A stretch of DNA of 64,000 nucleotides from the NCBI RefSeq assembly GCF_003945545.1, contig NZ_CP029617.1, positions 7,033,001 to 7,097,000 on the forward strand, in the 5' to 3' direction. The position numbers were made by a program, and so were the translations under genes. Positions 1 to 22,593 of this stretch are shown piece after piece. The notes beneath the pieces are model-generated. The model searched no databases and was not told where the DNA came from. It saw nothing but the letters and a program-made list of their open reading frames with translations. The stretch comes from Streptomyces sp. WAC 01529. Lineage in GTDB: Bacteria > Actinomycetota > Actinomycetes > Streptomycetales > Streptomycetaceae. Numbering within the stretch: the stretch's first letter is position 1; every line of letters starts with the position of its first letter.

Positions 1-2787
1 GGCATCCGGTACTGCCTGGGACCCGCGGGCGATGATTTCCAGGACCAGAGCTACCCGGAACTTCTCGACGACGCACTCCGGGTGCTCGGCGGGCTGAGAG
101 CCCGGGGCCTGCGGCCTCGGGACAAGGTCGTCCTGATCCTGGAGCGGCCGCGGCAGTTCCTCACCGCCTTCTGGGCCGCGGTGCTCGGCGGCTTCGTCCC
201 CTGCCCCGTGGTGCCGATGCGGGGTGACCCTGAGCGGTGGGCCAACCAGTTGGCCCACGTCGACACCCTGCTCGACCGGCCGCTGGTCATCACCAGCGAG
301 TCGTTGGGCGCCGAACTGCCGCCGGTGAGCGGACTCACGGTCGGGCTGCTCGAGCGGCTGTTCGCCGAGGAACCGGCCGAGCCTCACGCGGCGGCGCCCG
401 AGGACACCGCGCTGCTCGTGCTGACCTCGGGCTCGACCGGGGATGCCAAGGCGGTCGTGCTCAGCCATGCCAACCTGCTGGCCGCCATGGCGGGGAAGAA
501 CGGGTACCACCGGCTCACCGCCGTGGACACCACCCTGAACTGGGTCTCCTTCGACCACGTGGCCGCCCTCCTCGAATGCCACCTCCTGCCGCTGTTCTCC
601 GGCAGCCGTCAGCTGCACGTGGAGCCCGCTGTCGTCCTCGGGGACCCGCTTCAGTTCCTGCGGCTCAGCTCCCGGCACGGCGTGACCATGACCTTTACCC
701 CCAACTTCCTCCTCGGTCGGCTCAATGAGGCGGCCGAGCGGTCCGGCCCCGGTGGCGAACGGCTCGACCTGTCCCGGCTGCGGCACATCATCAGTGGTGG
801 CGAAGCCGTGGTCCGAGCCACCGGGGAGGCCTTCCTCGCCCACTTCGCACCGTATGGACTGGCCGCCGACGCGCTGTGGCCCGCCTTCGGCATGACCGAG
901 ACCTGTGCCGGCAGTGTCTACTCCCACAAGGCCTTTCCCGAGGTTGACCGCGGCAGCGAATTCGCCTCCCTCGGCACCCCGGTGCAGGGACTGCGCATGC
1001 GGATCGCCGACCTCGACGGCCATGCGCTGCCGGCGGGAGAGGTGGGCGAACTCCAGCTCGCCGGCCCCATGGTCACCCGGGGGTACTACAACAACCCCGG
1101 AGCCACCGCGGACGCGTTCACCGCCGACGGCTGGTTCCGCAGCGGGGACCTGGGCCGGATCGACGCCGGGCGGCTCTCGTTGGTCGGTCGCAGCAAGGAC
1201 AGCATCATCGTCAACGGCGTCAACTACTTCAGCCACGAGATCGAGACCTCCCTCGAACAACTGCCCGGTGTGACCGGTTCCTACGTGGCAGCCTTCCCGA
1301 CCCGCGAGGCGGGCGTCGACACCGAGCAACTGGCGATCGCCTTCCATCCGGATGTCCCGGAGGGCGACGGCGCGGCGCTGCACCGGGTGCTCGCGGCGGT
1401 GCGCGACAGCGTCGTCATGCACTGGGGGTTCAGGCCCGCTCACCTCCTTCCGCTGCCGAAGGAGGCCTTCCCCAAGACCAGCCTCGGCAAGATCCAGCGC
1501 ACACTGATGCGCAAACGCCTGGAGGCGGGCGCGTACGACGTGTCCCGGCGTGCGGTCGCCGGACTCACCGCGCGGATGCTGGGCCCCCACGTCGCGCCCG
1601 AGGGCGCCACCGAGCAGGCCCTGTGCGAGATCTACGCGGAGATCCTCGACGCCGCCCCCGGCTCGGTCAGCGCGGGCGCCAACTTCTTCGACCTGGGCGG
1701 CACCTCGCTCGACATCCTGCGGCTGCGCAGCCTGGTGTCCCAGCGCCTCGGTGCCGCCGACCTCAAGGTCATCACCCTGCTCAGGGCCCCCACGGTCCGG
1801 ACGCTGGCCGCACGGCTCACCGAACTTACGTCGCCCGGCACGGTCCCGGTCCCGTACGACCCGATCGTGCCGATGCAGACCAGCGGCACCAAGACGCCCC
1901 TGTTCTGCGTCCACCCCGGGGTCGGTGAGGTCCTGGTCTTCGTCAACCTGGCCAAGTACTTCGCGGGGGACCGGCCGTTCCATGCCCTGCGCGCCCGCGG
2001 TTTCAACGAGGGCGAGAAACCCTTCGCCACCTTCGAGCAGATGGTCGACTGCTATGTGGATGCCGTACGCGCACGGCAACCGCACGGCCCATACGCGCTC
2101 GCCGGCTACTCCTACGGCGGGGCGGTGGCCTTCGAGATGGCCAAGGTGCTGCGCGCCGAGGGCGAGCGCGTCGACTTCGTCGGCAGTTTCAACCTGCCGC
2201 CGCACATCAAGTACCGCATGGATGAACTCGACTTCGCCGAGACCGCCGTCAACCTGGCCTTCTTCCTCGCCCTGATAGACCGGGAGCAGGCCCTGGAACT
2301 GCCCGCCCTGCTCCGCGGTCTGCCCGAGCCGGAACAGGTCGAACGCCTCTTGCGCCTCGCCCCGCGTGACCGGCTCGCCGAACTGGACCTCGACGCCGAG
2401 AAGTTCGAGGTCTGGGCCGAACTCGCCAACAGCCTCACCGACCTGGGCCGCTCCTACCAACCGAGCGGGACAGTGCCGTCCATGAGCGTCTTCTGCGCGA
2501 TACCCCTGCGCGGCACCAAAGAGGAGTGGCTCGACAACGAGCTGCGCCGCTGGGACGAGTTCACCACCGGCCCCAACCGCTACATCGAGGTCCCCGGCGA
2601 GCACTACACGCTGATGGGTCCGCGGCACGTGGCGTCGTTCCAGGCGATCCTGCGCCGGGAGCTCGACCGGGCCCTCGCCGACGCCGACCGCATCGCCATG
2701 GCACGGGCACAGGGCACGCCCGCGGGGCCCGCCACCGACATCATCACCGACTCGTCGCAGGGACGGAGCGAGCATGCTGGAAGGTAA
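1..2787 (+). CDS. A-T-TE NRPS-like synthetase, p-terphenyl/polyporic acid synthetase type (5' partial)
   Basis: The frame is open from base 1, so the true start lies outside the window; 928 residues are visible. Domains in order: an adenylation domain (visible residues 1 to about 520) with the phosphate-binding loop LTSGSTGDAKAVVLSH and the stretch LNWVSFDHVAALLE; a thiolation domain with GGTSL, pantetheine Ser near 569; and a thioesterase with GYSYGG, Ser near 704, and a late His (GEHYT, near 868). There is no condensation domain. This A-T-TE layout and the NWxxFDHVA motif are those of enzymes that dimerise two arylpyruvates to a dihydroxyquinone (atromentin, ralfuranone and echoside/terfestatin systems). 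The next two genes, a reductase and an NTF2-like protein, are the usual partners in bacterial p-terphenyl pathways. The function is inferred from architecture and context. The alternative is an acyl-activating protein for the NRPS starter unit, which the cassette partners make less likely. Its stop overlaps the next start by 14 bases. Confidence 0.85.
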   Translation, partial: GIRYCLGPAGDDFQDQSYPELLDDALRVLGGLRARGLRPRDKVVLILERPRQFLTAFWAAVLGGFVPCPVVPMRGDPERWANQLAHVDTLLDRPLVITSESLGAELPPVSGLTVGLLERLFAEEPAEPHAAAPEDTALLVLTSGSTGDAKAVVLSHANLLAAMAGKNGYHRLTAVDTTLNWVSFDHVAALLECHLLPLFSGSRQLHVEPAVVLGDPLQFLRLSSRHGVTMTFTPNFLLGRLNEAAERSGPGGERLDLSRLRHIISGGEAVVRATGEAFLAHFAPYGLAADALWPAFGMTETCAGSVYSHKAFPEVDRGSEFASLGTPVQGLRMRIADLDGHALPAGEVGELQLAGPMVTRGYYNNPGATADAFTADGWFRSGDLGRIDAGRLSLVGRSKDSIIVNGVNYFSHEIETSLEQLPGVTGSYVAAFPTREAGVDTEQLAIAFHPDVPEGDGAALHRVLAAVRDSVVMHWGFRPAHLLPLPKEAFPKTSLGKIQRTLMRKRLEAGAYDVSRRAVAGLTARMLGPHVAPEGATEQALCEIYAEILDAAPGSVSAGANFFDLGGTSLDILRLRSLVSQRLGAADLKVITLLRAPTVRTLAARLTELTSPGTVPVPYDPIVPMQTSGTKTPLFCVHPGVGEVLVFVNLAKYFAGDRPFHALRARGFNEGEKPFATFEQMVDCYVDAVRARQPHGPYALAGYSYGGAVAFEMAKVLRAEGERVDFVGSFNLPPHIKYRMDELDFAETAVNLAFFLALIDREQALELPALLRGLPEPEQVERLLRLAPRDRLAELDLDAEKFEVWAELANSLTDLGRSYQPSGTVPSMSVFCAIPLRGTKEEWLDNELRRWDEFTTGPNRYIEVPGEHYTLMGPRHVASFQAILRRELDRALADADRIAMARAQGTPAGPATDIITDSSQGRSEHAGR

Positions 2788-3712
2788 GAAGATCCTGGTC
2801 ACCGGTGGTACCGGGCAGGTCGCCCGACCAGTGGCGGAAGCACTCGCCGAACACAACGAGGTCTGGTGCCTGGGCAGGTTCGGCACGCCGGGCATCGAAC
2901 AGGAACTCAACGACAGATCCATCATCACGCGGCACTGGGACATGGAGGACCACTCGCCGGACACCCTCAAGGGCCTGCCGGGGGACTTCACCCACGTCAT
3001 CCACTCCGCGGTGCGCAGAGGCGAGGACGCGGACTTCAACGCGAGCGCCGAGGTGAACGCCGTGGCGGCCGGCCGTCTGATGTCGCACTGCCGCAGCGCC
3101 GACGCGTTTCTGTACGTGTCCACCGGCGCTCTGTACGCCCGCCAGACCCTCGACCACGCGTACACCGAGGACGACCCGGTCGACGGAGTCGCCGACTGGC
3201 TGCCCGCCTACCCGGTCGGAAAGATCGCGACTGAGGGCGCGGTACGCGCCTTCAGCCAGGTCCTCGGCCTCCCCACGACGATCGCGCGGCTCAACATCGC
3301 CTATGGGCCCGGAGGTTACGGCGGCGTGCCGATGCTCTATTTCAAGCGGATGCTCGCCGGGGAGCCGATCCCCGTGCCGATGAGCGGACAGAACTGGTTC
3401 TCACCGCTGCACACGGATGACCTCGTGGCCCAGGTCCCTCACCTGTGGCAGGCCGCGTCGGCCCCGGCGACGCTGGTCAACTGGGGTGGCGACGAACCGG
3501 TCGGCGTCACCGACTGCATCCGTCACCTGTCCGAACTCAGTGGTGTGGAGGCCACCTTGGTGCCCAGCGAGGTCACCCGGGAAACGTACCGGTTCGACCC
3601 GGCGCGACGCCGTGCACTGACCGGCCCCTGTGCGGTCCCCTGGCAGGAGGGCATCCGCCGCACCCTGGAGGCCCACTTCCCCCAGTACGTCCGCCCGCTC
3701 GTCCGCCACTGA
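2774..3712 (+). CDS. NAD-dependent epimerase/dehydratase-family reductase, p-terphenyl cassette
   Basis: A 312-residue extended short-chain dehydrogenase/reductase. The N terminus carries a Rossmann dinucleotide motif (TGGTGQVA, residues about 10-17). Mid-protein there is the conserved serine stretch YVSTGALY and the catalytic YxxxK as YPVGK. The ATG at 2774 follows a GGAG-like ribosome site and overlaps the end of the A-T-TE gene by 14 bases, so the two are translationally coupled. In bacterial p-terphenyl pathways a reductase of this type works with an NTF2-like dehydratase to convert the polyporic-acid quinone into a reduced terphenyl; the next gene is such a protein. The family call is firm; the substrate is inferred from the neighbours. 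A generic sugar epimerase is less likely because no sugar genes are nearby. Confidence 0.85.
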   Translation: MLEGKKILVTGGTGQVARPVAEALAEHNEVWCLGRFGTPGIEQELNDRSIITRHWDMEDHSPDTLKGLPGDFTHVIHSAVRRGEDADFNASAEVNAVAAGRLMSHCRSADAFLYVSTGALYARQTLDHAYTEDDPVDGVADWLPAYPVGKIATEGAVRAFSQVLGLPTTIARLNIAYGPGGYGGVPMLYFKRMLAGEPIPVPMSGQNWFSPLHTDDLVAQVPHLWQAASAPATLVNWGGDEPVGVTDCIRHLSELSGVEATLVPSEVTRETYRFDPARRRALTGPCAVPWQEGIRRTLEAHFPQYVRPLVRH

Positions 3713-3722
3713 GGAGACCTTC

Positions 3723-4130
3723 ATGCCTGCGTCCGACTCACCCAACGTCGAACTGATCCGAGCCGCCTACAGCGCCTTCCACCGCCGTGACCCGGAGGGC
3801 CTCCTGGACGTCCTGGCCCCGGACGTGCGGTGGGTCCACCCCGAGGGCATGTCCGACCTGGGGCTCGGCGGGACCCGGCACGGCCACGACGGCGTCCGGG
3901 GTTTCCTCGCCCACGTGCCCACGGTTCTGAACGGCATGCGCATCGAACCGGAGGAGTTCGTGGAGGACGGAGACCGCGTCGTGGTCTTCGGCGTGCGCCA
4001 TGTGACGTCGACGCGCGGTCACACCGAGCGGTTGAAGTTCGTGCACTCCTGGACGCTGAGCGAGGGGAAGGCCACCGTCATGGAGGACATCTTCGACACC
4101 GTCCTCTTCCAGCGCCTCATCAAGAGCTGA
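3723..4130 (+). CDS. NTF2/SnoaL-like protein, probable dehydratase of the p-terphenyl cassette
   Basis: A 135-residue single-domain protein of the NTF2 / ketosteroid-isomerase-like (SnoaL) fold. Visible hallmarks are the N-terminal helix pattern VELIRAAYSAFHRRDPEGL, followed by LAPDVRWVHP and a C-terminal sheet ending in EDIFDTVLFQ. I chose the ATG at 3723, ten bases after the reductase stop, because GGAGA lies directly upstream; an in-frame ATG at 3630 would run into the reductase gene and has no such site. Members of this fold act as small dehydratases, cyclases or isomerases. Beside an A-T-TE synthetase and a reductase it is best read as the dehydratase partner in p-terphenyl formation. 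The three genes form one operon that stops at the hairpin at 4152-4200. Confidence 0.85.
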   Translation: MPASDSPNVELIRAAYSAFHRRDPEGLLDVLAPDVRWVHPEGMSDLGLGGTRHGHDGVRGFLAHVPTVLNGMRIEPEEFVEDGDRVVVFGVRHVTSTRGHTERLKFVHSWTLSEGKATVMEDIFDTVLFQRLIKS

Positions 4131-4151
4131 CCGGCGGACAGAGCGCTCCGA

Positions 4152-4200
4152 GCACCGTGAGGGGCCCCGCGTCGGACCGGCGCGGGGCCCCTCACGGTGC
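4152..4200 (+). terminator. Strong hairpin terminator after the p-terphenyl cassette
   Basis: A perfect 20-bp inverted repeat: arms 4152-4171 and 4181-4200, nine-base loop at 4172-4180. It starts 22 bases after the stop of the NTF2-like gene. There is no T-tract, as is common in Streptomyces. It separates the three-gene cassette from the azoreductase gene downstream. Confidence 0.75.
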
Positions 4201-4311
4201 CCCGGGTGTCCGCGGTCGCGACACGCCTGACAACCCATGGGGCGTAAAGGGGAGTTGACCGATTAAATGACACAACCGCACGCCCTCGTTCCATCGAAGA
4301 GAGGCCGCCCG

Positions 4312-4983
4312 ATGCCCACTCTGCTCCACCTCGACTGCAGCGCCCGCCCGGAGTCCGTCTCCCGGCAGATTTCGGCGGAGTTCGCTGCGGCCTGGCGTGC
4401 GGCCCACCCCGACGGTACGTACATCTACCGCGACCTGACGGCCCCGCCCACCCCGCATGTCGACGCGGCCCAGATCGAGGTCGTCACCCGGATCGAGACG
4501 GCCGGCACAGTGGACCTGGACGAGGCACGTCAGGCGGCACGAACGGCCGCGGAGCGCAGGAGCTGGCAGCTCAGCTGGGAACTCATAGACGAAGTCCTGA
4601 GCTGTGATGTGCTGTTGATCGGGCTCCCGATGTACAACTTCTCCGTCCCCTCCACCTTCAAGGCGTGGTTCGACCGGATCGCCATTCCGCCGCTGCTGGT
4701 GGAGGCGGAGTCCGGCAAGGGGCCGCTGTCCGGCCGGCGGACGGTGGTGGCGACGGCGTGCGGCGGGGTGTACGGGCCGGGTTCGCCGCGCCACGGGGAC
4801 GACTTCATGGAGCCCTACCTGCGGGTCGCGTTGCGGATGGTGGGGCTCGCCGACGATCTGCTGTTCCTGCACGCCGAGATGACGAAGTCCGGCTACGTCC
4901 CATGGCTGACGTCGTACCGGAGGAACGCCATCGCCTCGCTCAAGCAAGCCGTGGAGCGCGCCCGCGAAGTGGCGCGCCGCTGA
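4312..4983 (+). CDS. azoR: FMN-dependent NADH-azoreductase / quinone reductase
   Basis: A 223-residue flavodoxin-fold reductase of the AzoR family. The N-terminal LHLDCSARPESVSRQ is the FMN phosphate loop; LPMYNFSVPSTFKAWFDRI is the family's conserved flavin-binding/dimer segment; ATACGGVYG is the second flavin loop. AzoR enzymes reduce azo dyes and quinones with NAD(P)H. I placed the start at 4312 because AGAGAGG lies seven bases upstream; an in-frame ATG at 4267 adds 15 unconserved residues and lacks a site. It is separated from the p-terphenyl cassette by a hairpin, so it is probably transcribed on its own, and it converges on the polyprenyl synthase gene. It could reduce quinone intermediates of the cassette or protect the cell from them; that role is inference. 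Confidence 0.85.
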   Translation: MPTLLHLDCSARPESVSRQISAEFAAAWRAAHPDGTYIYRDLTAPPTPHVDAAQIEVVTRIETAGTVDLDEARQAARTAAERRSWQLSWELIDEVLSCDVLLIGLPMYNFSVPSTFKAWFDRIAIPPLLVEAESGKGPLSGRRTVVATACGGVYGPGSPRHGDDFMEPYLRVALRMVGLADDLLFLHAEMTKSGYVPWLTSYRRNAIASLKQAVERAREVARR

Positions 4984-5020
4984 CCGGCGGTGCTCGGTCC
5001 CGCGTTCCGCGCGGCCGGTG

Positions 5021-6049
5021 CTACGCCGTCCGGGTGGCCACGAAGTCACACAGGGCGTCGAGAGCCTTTCGCGGCGGGCCGGGCGGAAGCGAGGCCAGCG
5101 CCGCGCGTGCCCCGGCGAGCCGGCCGTCCATGAGAGCACGGGCCCGGCTCATGGCCTCGGAGCGCTGGAGCAGAGCGAGCGCCCTCACATGCCGGTCTCC
5201 TCGTACCCCCGCGGGATCCGACAGCAGGGCACGCAGCTCGTCGTCCTCGGGCTCCACGCCTTCGAGCACCAGCAGGACCGGCAGGCCGGCCACTCCCACC
5301 GCGAGGTCCTTTCCCTGTTCCTTGCCGAGGTCGGCGGAGGGCGAGACGATGTCGAGCACGTCGTCGGAAATCTGGAAGGCCACCCCCAGCTGTTCGCCGT
5401 ACTCCGCCAGCGCGTCGCTCACCTGGGCGGGTGCGCCCGCCTGGACCGCGCCGAGCCGCAGGGAGAGCGAGATCAACGACGCCGACTTGTCGGATATCAC
5501 GCCGAAGTAGTGGGACAGGCGGTCCTCGGGCAGAGCCGGGCCGACGAGTTCCCGCAGCTGGCCCTGGACGAGACGCTGTGAGGCCTCGGCCTGGAGCGGT
5601 ACCGACTCGGTGGAGAGTCCCGCCGACAGTTGGGCGGCCTTGGCGAGCAGCCAGTTGCCGGACCTGACGGCGACCCTGTTGCCCCAGCGCGCGTTGACGC
5701 TGGTCACCCCGTGCCGGATGAGGGCCTCGTCCATGACGTCGTCGTGGTGGAGGGAGGCCGTGTGGATGAGTTCGGAGAACACGGCGGCCTCGAGGACGCC
5801 CGCGGCCTGTGGGTCGCCGAACTCGGCCCCCAGGAGGGTGAGCAGGGGGCGCATGCGTTTCCCGCCGGCCGCGATCAGGTGGCCGACGACTGCGGCCAGG
5901 CGCGGATCGTCCGCTTCGCGCGCGCACTCCAGGAGCCGGATCTCCACCTGTTCGAGTCTCCGGAGCATACGACGCTCCAAAGCCTTCTCCCGCACGGTGA
6001 GCCGGGTGACGATCGACCGGCCCCGCCCTTCCGCAGCCAGCGCTGACAT
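5021..6049 (-). CDS. Polyprenyl diphosphate synthase (trans-isoprenyl synthase family)
   Basis: A 342-residue all-alpha isoprenyl diphosphate synthase. Visible motifs are GGKRMRP (isopentenyl-diphosphate binding), the first aspartate-rich motif DDVMD within LHHDDVMDEA, and the second, DDVLD, within ISDDVLDI. It condenses isopentenyl diphosphate with an allylic diphosphate; the sequence resembles long-chain quinone-side-chain synthases more than short farnesyl synthases, but chain length cannot be settled by eye. The ATG at 6049 follows GGGGGAAGG. It stands alone on the - strand, tail-to-tail with azoR (37-base gap), and no prenyltransferase or terpene cyclase is in the window. It may be a second copy of the menaquinone side-chain enzyme or belong to genes left of the window. 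Confidence 0.88.
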   Translation of the reverse strand: MSALAAEGRGRSIVTRLTVREKALERRMLRRLEQVEIRLLECAREADDPRLAAVVGHLIAAGGKRMRPLLTLLGAEFGDPQAAGVLEAAVFSELIHTASLHHDDVMDEALIRHGVTSVNARWGNRVAVRSGNWLLAKAAQLSAGLSTESVPLQAEASQRLVQGQLRELVGPALPEDRLSHYFGVISDKSASLISLSLRLGAVQAGAPAQVSDALAEYGEQLGVAFQISDDVLDIVSPSADLGKEQGKDLAVGVAGLPVLLVLEGVEPEDDELRALLSDPAGVRGDRHVRALALLQRSEAMSRARALMDGRLAGARAALASLPPGPPRKALDALCDFVATRTA

Positions 6050-6158
6050 GGCCTTCCCCCCGTCTCACGGCCTACGGCCGTCCCTCTTGCCCATCGGAGC
6101 GTAAAAGCGCTGCGCCGCCACACGACAGGAGCCGCGAGAAGGCTGTCCGCAACCGGCC

Positions 6159-6177
6159 ACCGGTCACGGAGACCGGT
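6159..6177 (-). terminator. Small hairpin in the 6050-6254 gap, possible operon terminator
   Basis: A perfect 7-bp inverted repeat, arms 6159-6165 and 6171-6177 with a 5-base loop, about 80 bases past the stop of the membrane-protein gene. The remaining 205-base gap (6050-6254) shows no credible gene; it must also hold the promoter of the polyprenyl synthase. Modest support only. Confidence 0.3.
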
Positions 6178-6254
6178 AGGCACACCCGGGAGTTCGGGCA
6201 GCGACTGGCAGCAACCTGCAGGACACCGCGGTTGTCATCAGGCACCGGAACCAC

Positions 6255-6908
6255 TTACGGCCTGCGAGTGCGGTTCCCTTCCGGCGCGGGCCGGGGGAGG
6301 CGCGCGCGGCGCCCGCCGACGACCCCGCGGCGCACGGCGTACGCGTAGGTGAGGGCGGCAAGCATCGGCCCCCAAGCCACCAGCGGTAAATAGGAGGCGG
6401 CGTACACGGCCGCCCGCCAGTCAAGGGTTCCGACGTCGTGCAGGAGCGTCGCGCGCCAGCCGTCCTCGGCGAGGGACCGGATGACGACGGACGGCCAGAG
6501 GTACGAGAGCGCCAGTGCGCCGAGTGCCGCCGGGACGATCGCCGCCATCGGCCGCACGGGTCTGCCCCGCAGGAACGGCACCCAGCGCGGCCACACCTCA
6601 CCCCACGTGGCCACCAGGCCGACCGCGAGGAAGCCGAGTGTCTCGGCGACGAGCGACAGCGCCACGACGTAGAACTCGGCGGGCAGCCAGCCGGGCAGGT
6701 CCCCGTCCCCGGAGTCCACGTTCTTGGTGAGCGGTAGCCCGAGCGTCACCTCCGCGATCCGCCAGATGCCCGAGGGCAGGACAGTGAACGGCGTCAGTAC
6801 GGCCACCCTCCGGGCCCAGGCGGGCACCCCCCGCGCGGTCGTCCCGTGCATTCTGCGGAAGAGGCCGCGCGGTGAGCGCCCGCCGACGGCGCCCGGACGG
6901 GGCGCCAT
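6255..6908 (-). CDS. Small integral membrane protein, paralogue of the one at 47079-47720
   Basis: About 217 residues with four hydrophobic segments (roughly 35-55, 78-100, 118-140 and 165-188) and basic termini. I do not recognise a named family. It shares LPSGIWRIA, WGEVWPRWVP and a final WGPML...TYAY...RR region with the gene at 47079-47720, so the two are paralogues lying at either side of the NRPS genes. The start is uncertain. The ATG at 6908 keeps the RGLF segment that the paralogue also has near its start, and an AGGGAGG lies beside the NRPS stop but 15 bases away; the ATG at 6851 has no ribosome site. It lies 23 bases after the stop of the 4-module NRPS, so it is likely cotranscribed. 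A role in self-resistance or export is a guess from position. Confidence 0.7.
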   Translation of the reverse strand: MAPRPGAVGGRSPRGLFRRMHGTTARGVPAWARRVAVLTPFTVLPSGIWRIAEVTLGLPLTKNVDSGDGDLPGWLPAEFYVVALSLVAETLGFLAVGLVATWGEVWPRWVPFLRGRPVRPMAAIVPAALGALALSYLWPSVVIRSLAEDGWRATLLHDVGTLDWRAAVYAASYLPLVAWGPMLAALTYAYAVRRGVVGGRRARLPRPAPEGNRTRRP

Positions 6909-6931
6909 CGGCGCGGACGGACGCCTCCCTG

Positions 6932-21193
<14,262 letters not shown>

Positions 21194-21250
21194 TCACTAT
21201 CTCCACAATCGATCAATCAACCGAACGGAAATGCGGCCAGTTCGCAGCCT

Positions 21251-21268
21251 CCCCGATGTGTTTCGGGG
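21251..21268 (-). terminator. Hairpin in the gap between P450 and NRPS genes
   Basis: A 6-bp GC stem (21251-21256 with 21263-21268) and 6-base loop, within the 137-base gap 21194-21330 that separates the P450 stop from the NRPS start. Neighbouring genes in this operon are overlapped or nearly so, which makes this gap stand out. It could be an attenuator, and the gap could hold a separate promoter for the 4-module NRPS. No clear -35/-10 pair was seen. Confidence 0.3.
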
Positions 21269-21330
21269 CCGACAACAACAGTGCAAAGAATTGAGTCTTC
21301 CCATCGAGGAAATGGGATTCCGGTTTCGGG

Positions 21331-22593
21331 TCAGCCCGCGGCGAGGCCCTGCTCGTCGGGGACGTATCGCATCGGCAGGTACGACATGCCCTGCATGAGG
21401 TTGGAGTGGATGCGGCGCGGCTCCCCGGTGACCTCGAAACCCTTGCTGAAGGTGCGCAGGGCGTCGAGCATCTCCCTCACCTCGACCCGGGCCAGGTAGG
21501 CGCCGATGCAGAAGTGCGGGCCGTAACCGAAGGTGATGTGCTTGTTGGGGGTACGGGCCAGGTCGAGGGTGTAAGGGTCGGGGAAGACCGTCTCGTCGCG
21601 GTTGGCCGACATCTGCCAGAGGGTGACGATGTCCCCCTCCTTGATGTGCTGACCGTGCAGCTCGAAATCGGTCGTGGCATGGCGCCCGAAGTTCATGGCG
21701 GGCGTCGCCCAGCGCAGGATCTCCTCGGTGGCGGTCTCCAGATCCACCTCGCCGTCGCGCAGGCGCTGCCACTCGCCGGGCTCGCGGCTCAGCGAGTACA
21801 GCGTCTCGATCATGGACAGGCGACTGGTCTCGTCACCGCCCAGGATCAGGCTGTAGCAGTTGAAGACGATGTCCTGGTCGGTCAGCGGCACCCCGTCGAT
21901 GTCGCTCTGGGTGAGCGTGGAGATCACGTCGTCCTGCGGGTTCTCGCGCCGCTCGGCCACCAGGTCGCTGAAGTAGAGCAGAATCTCGTTGCGGGCCAGG
22001 AACGCCTCCTCGGGCGCCTGGTCCGCCTCGTCCGAGCTGAGGCAGGACTTGGTGAGGTTCAGCAGGTAGGGATGGTCGGTGACCGGCACCCCGAGCAGAC
22101 CGCCGACGGTGGTCATCGGAATCACCGAGGCCACTTCGGCCGCGAAGTCGCCCTCGCCCCGGTGGATCGCCTCGGCGAGCAGCCGGCGCGTGTTCTCCCG
22201 CACGATGCCCGCGACCTTGGCGAGGGCGCGCGGCGAGAACGCCTTGAGCATCACGTTGCGCAGGTCCTTGTGGCGGCGGCCGTCCGTCACCGCGAGCATC
22301 TTGCCCGCGGCCGAGTCGCCGCCCGCCAGCAGCGTCACCAGGACATTGCCCTTCTCGGACGTCAGCCGCTTGTTGTCGCGGAAGAGTGCCTGTACGTCGG
22401 TGTACCGGCTGACCACCCAGAAGCCGCGCCGCTCCGACGTCGGAGGGTGCCAGAACACGGGATGGTCCGCACGGAGTCGGCGCCAGTAGGCGGCCATGTC
22501 GTTTTCCAGGAACGTCTTCGGGTTCACCAGGTCCAGCGCGGCCGGATCGGCCGGAATCTCTCGCTGGATTTCCGCGGTCTGCACGCTCGTCAT
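21331..22593 (-). CDS. Cytochrome P450, coupled to the terminal NRPS gene
   Basis: 420 residues. The heme-binding loop is FGYGPHFCIG, axial Cys near 362; the I-helix oxygen motif is GGDETS; the K-helix ExxR is EILR. The ATG at 22593 shares ATGA with the stop of the NRPS gene 22590-34331, so the two are translationally coupled, which strongly links this enzyme to the peptide. Further upstream in-frame starts would lie inside the NRPS gene. Stand-alone P450s in such clusters commonly hydroxylate the beta carbon of amino acids bound to a thiolation domain, or couple aromatic side chains. With Phe, Hpg and another aromatic residue predicted, either is possible and the sequence alone does not decide. 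No redox partner gene is in the window. Confidence 0.93.
   Translation of the reverse strand: MTSVQTAEIQREIPADPAALDLVNPKTFLENDMAAYWRRLRADHPVFWHPPTSERRGFWVVSRYTDVQALFRDNKRLTSEKGNVLVTLLAGGDSAAGKMLAVTDGRRHKDLRNVMLKAFSPRALAKVAGIVRENTRRLLAEAIHRGEGDFAAEVASVIPMTTVGGLLGVPVTDHPYLLNLTKSCLSSDEADQAPEEAFLARNEILLYFSDLVAERRENPQDDVISTLTQSDIDGVPLTDQDIVFNCYSLILGGDETSRLSMIETLYSLSREPGEWQRLRDGEVDLETATEEILRWATPAMNFGRHATTDFELHGQHIKEGDIVTLWQMSANRDETVFPDPYTLDLARTPNKHITFGYGPHFCIGAYLARVEVREMLDALRTFSKGFEVTGEPRRIHSNLMQGMSYLPMRYVPDEQGLAAG

Noticed and set aside
1..2787. Reading the first gene as the fatty-acyl ligase that loads the NRPS starter
   Set aside because: It carries its own thiolation and thioesterase domains and sits in an operon with a terphenyl-type reductase and NTF2-like protein; kept only as an alternative.
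5618..6046. Short + strand frames opposite the polyprenyl synthase
   Set aside because: Antisense to the conserved DDxxD-containing gene, without start signals or motifs.
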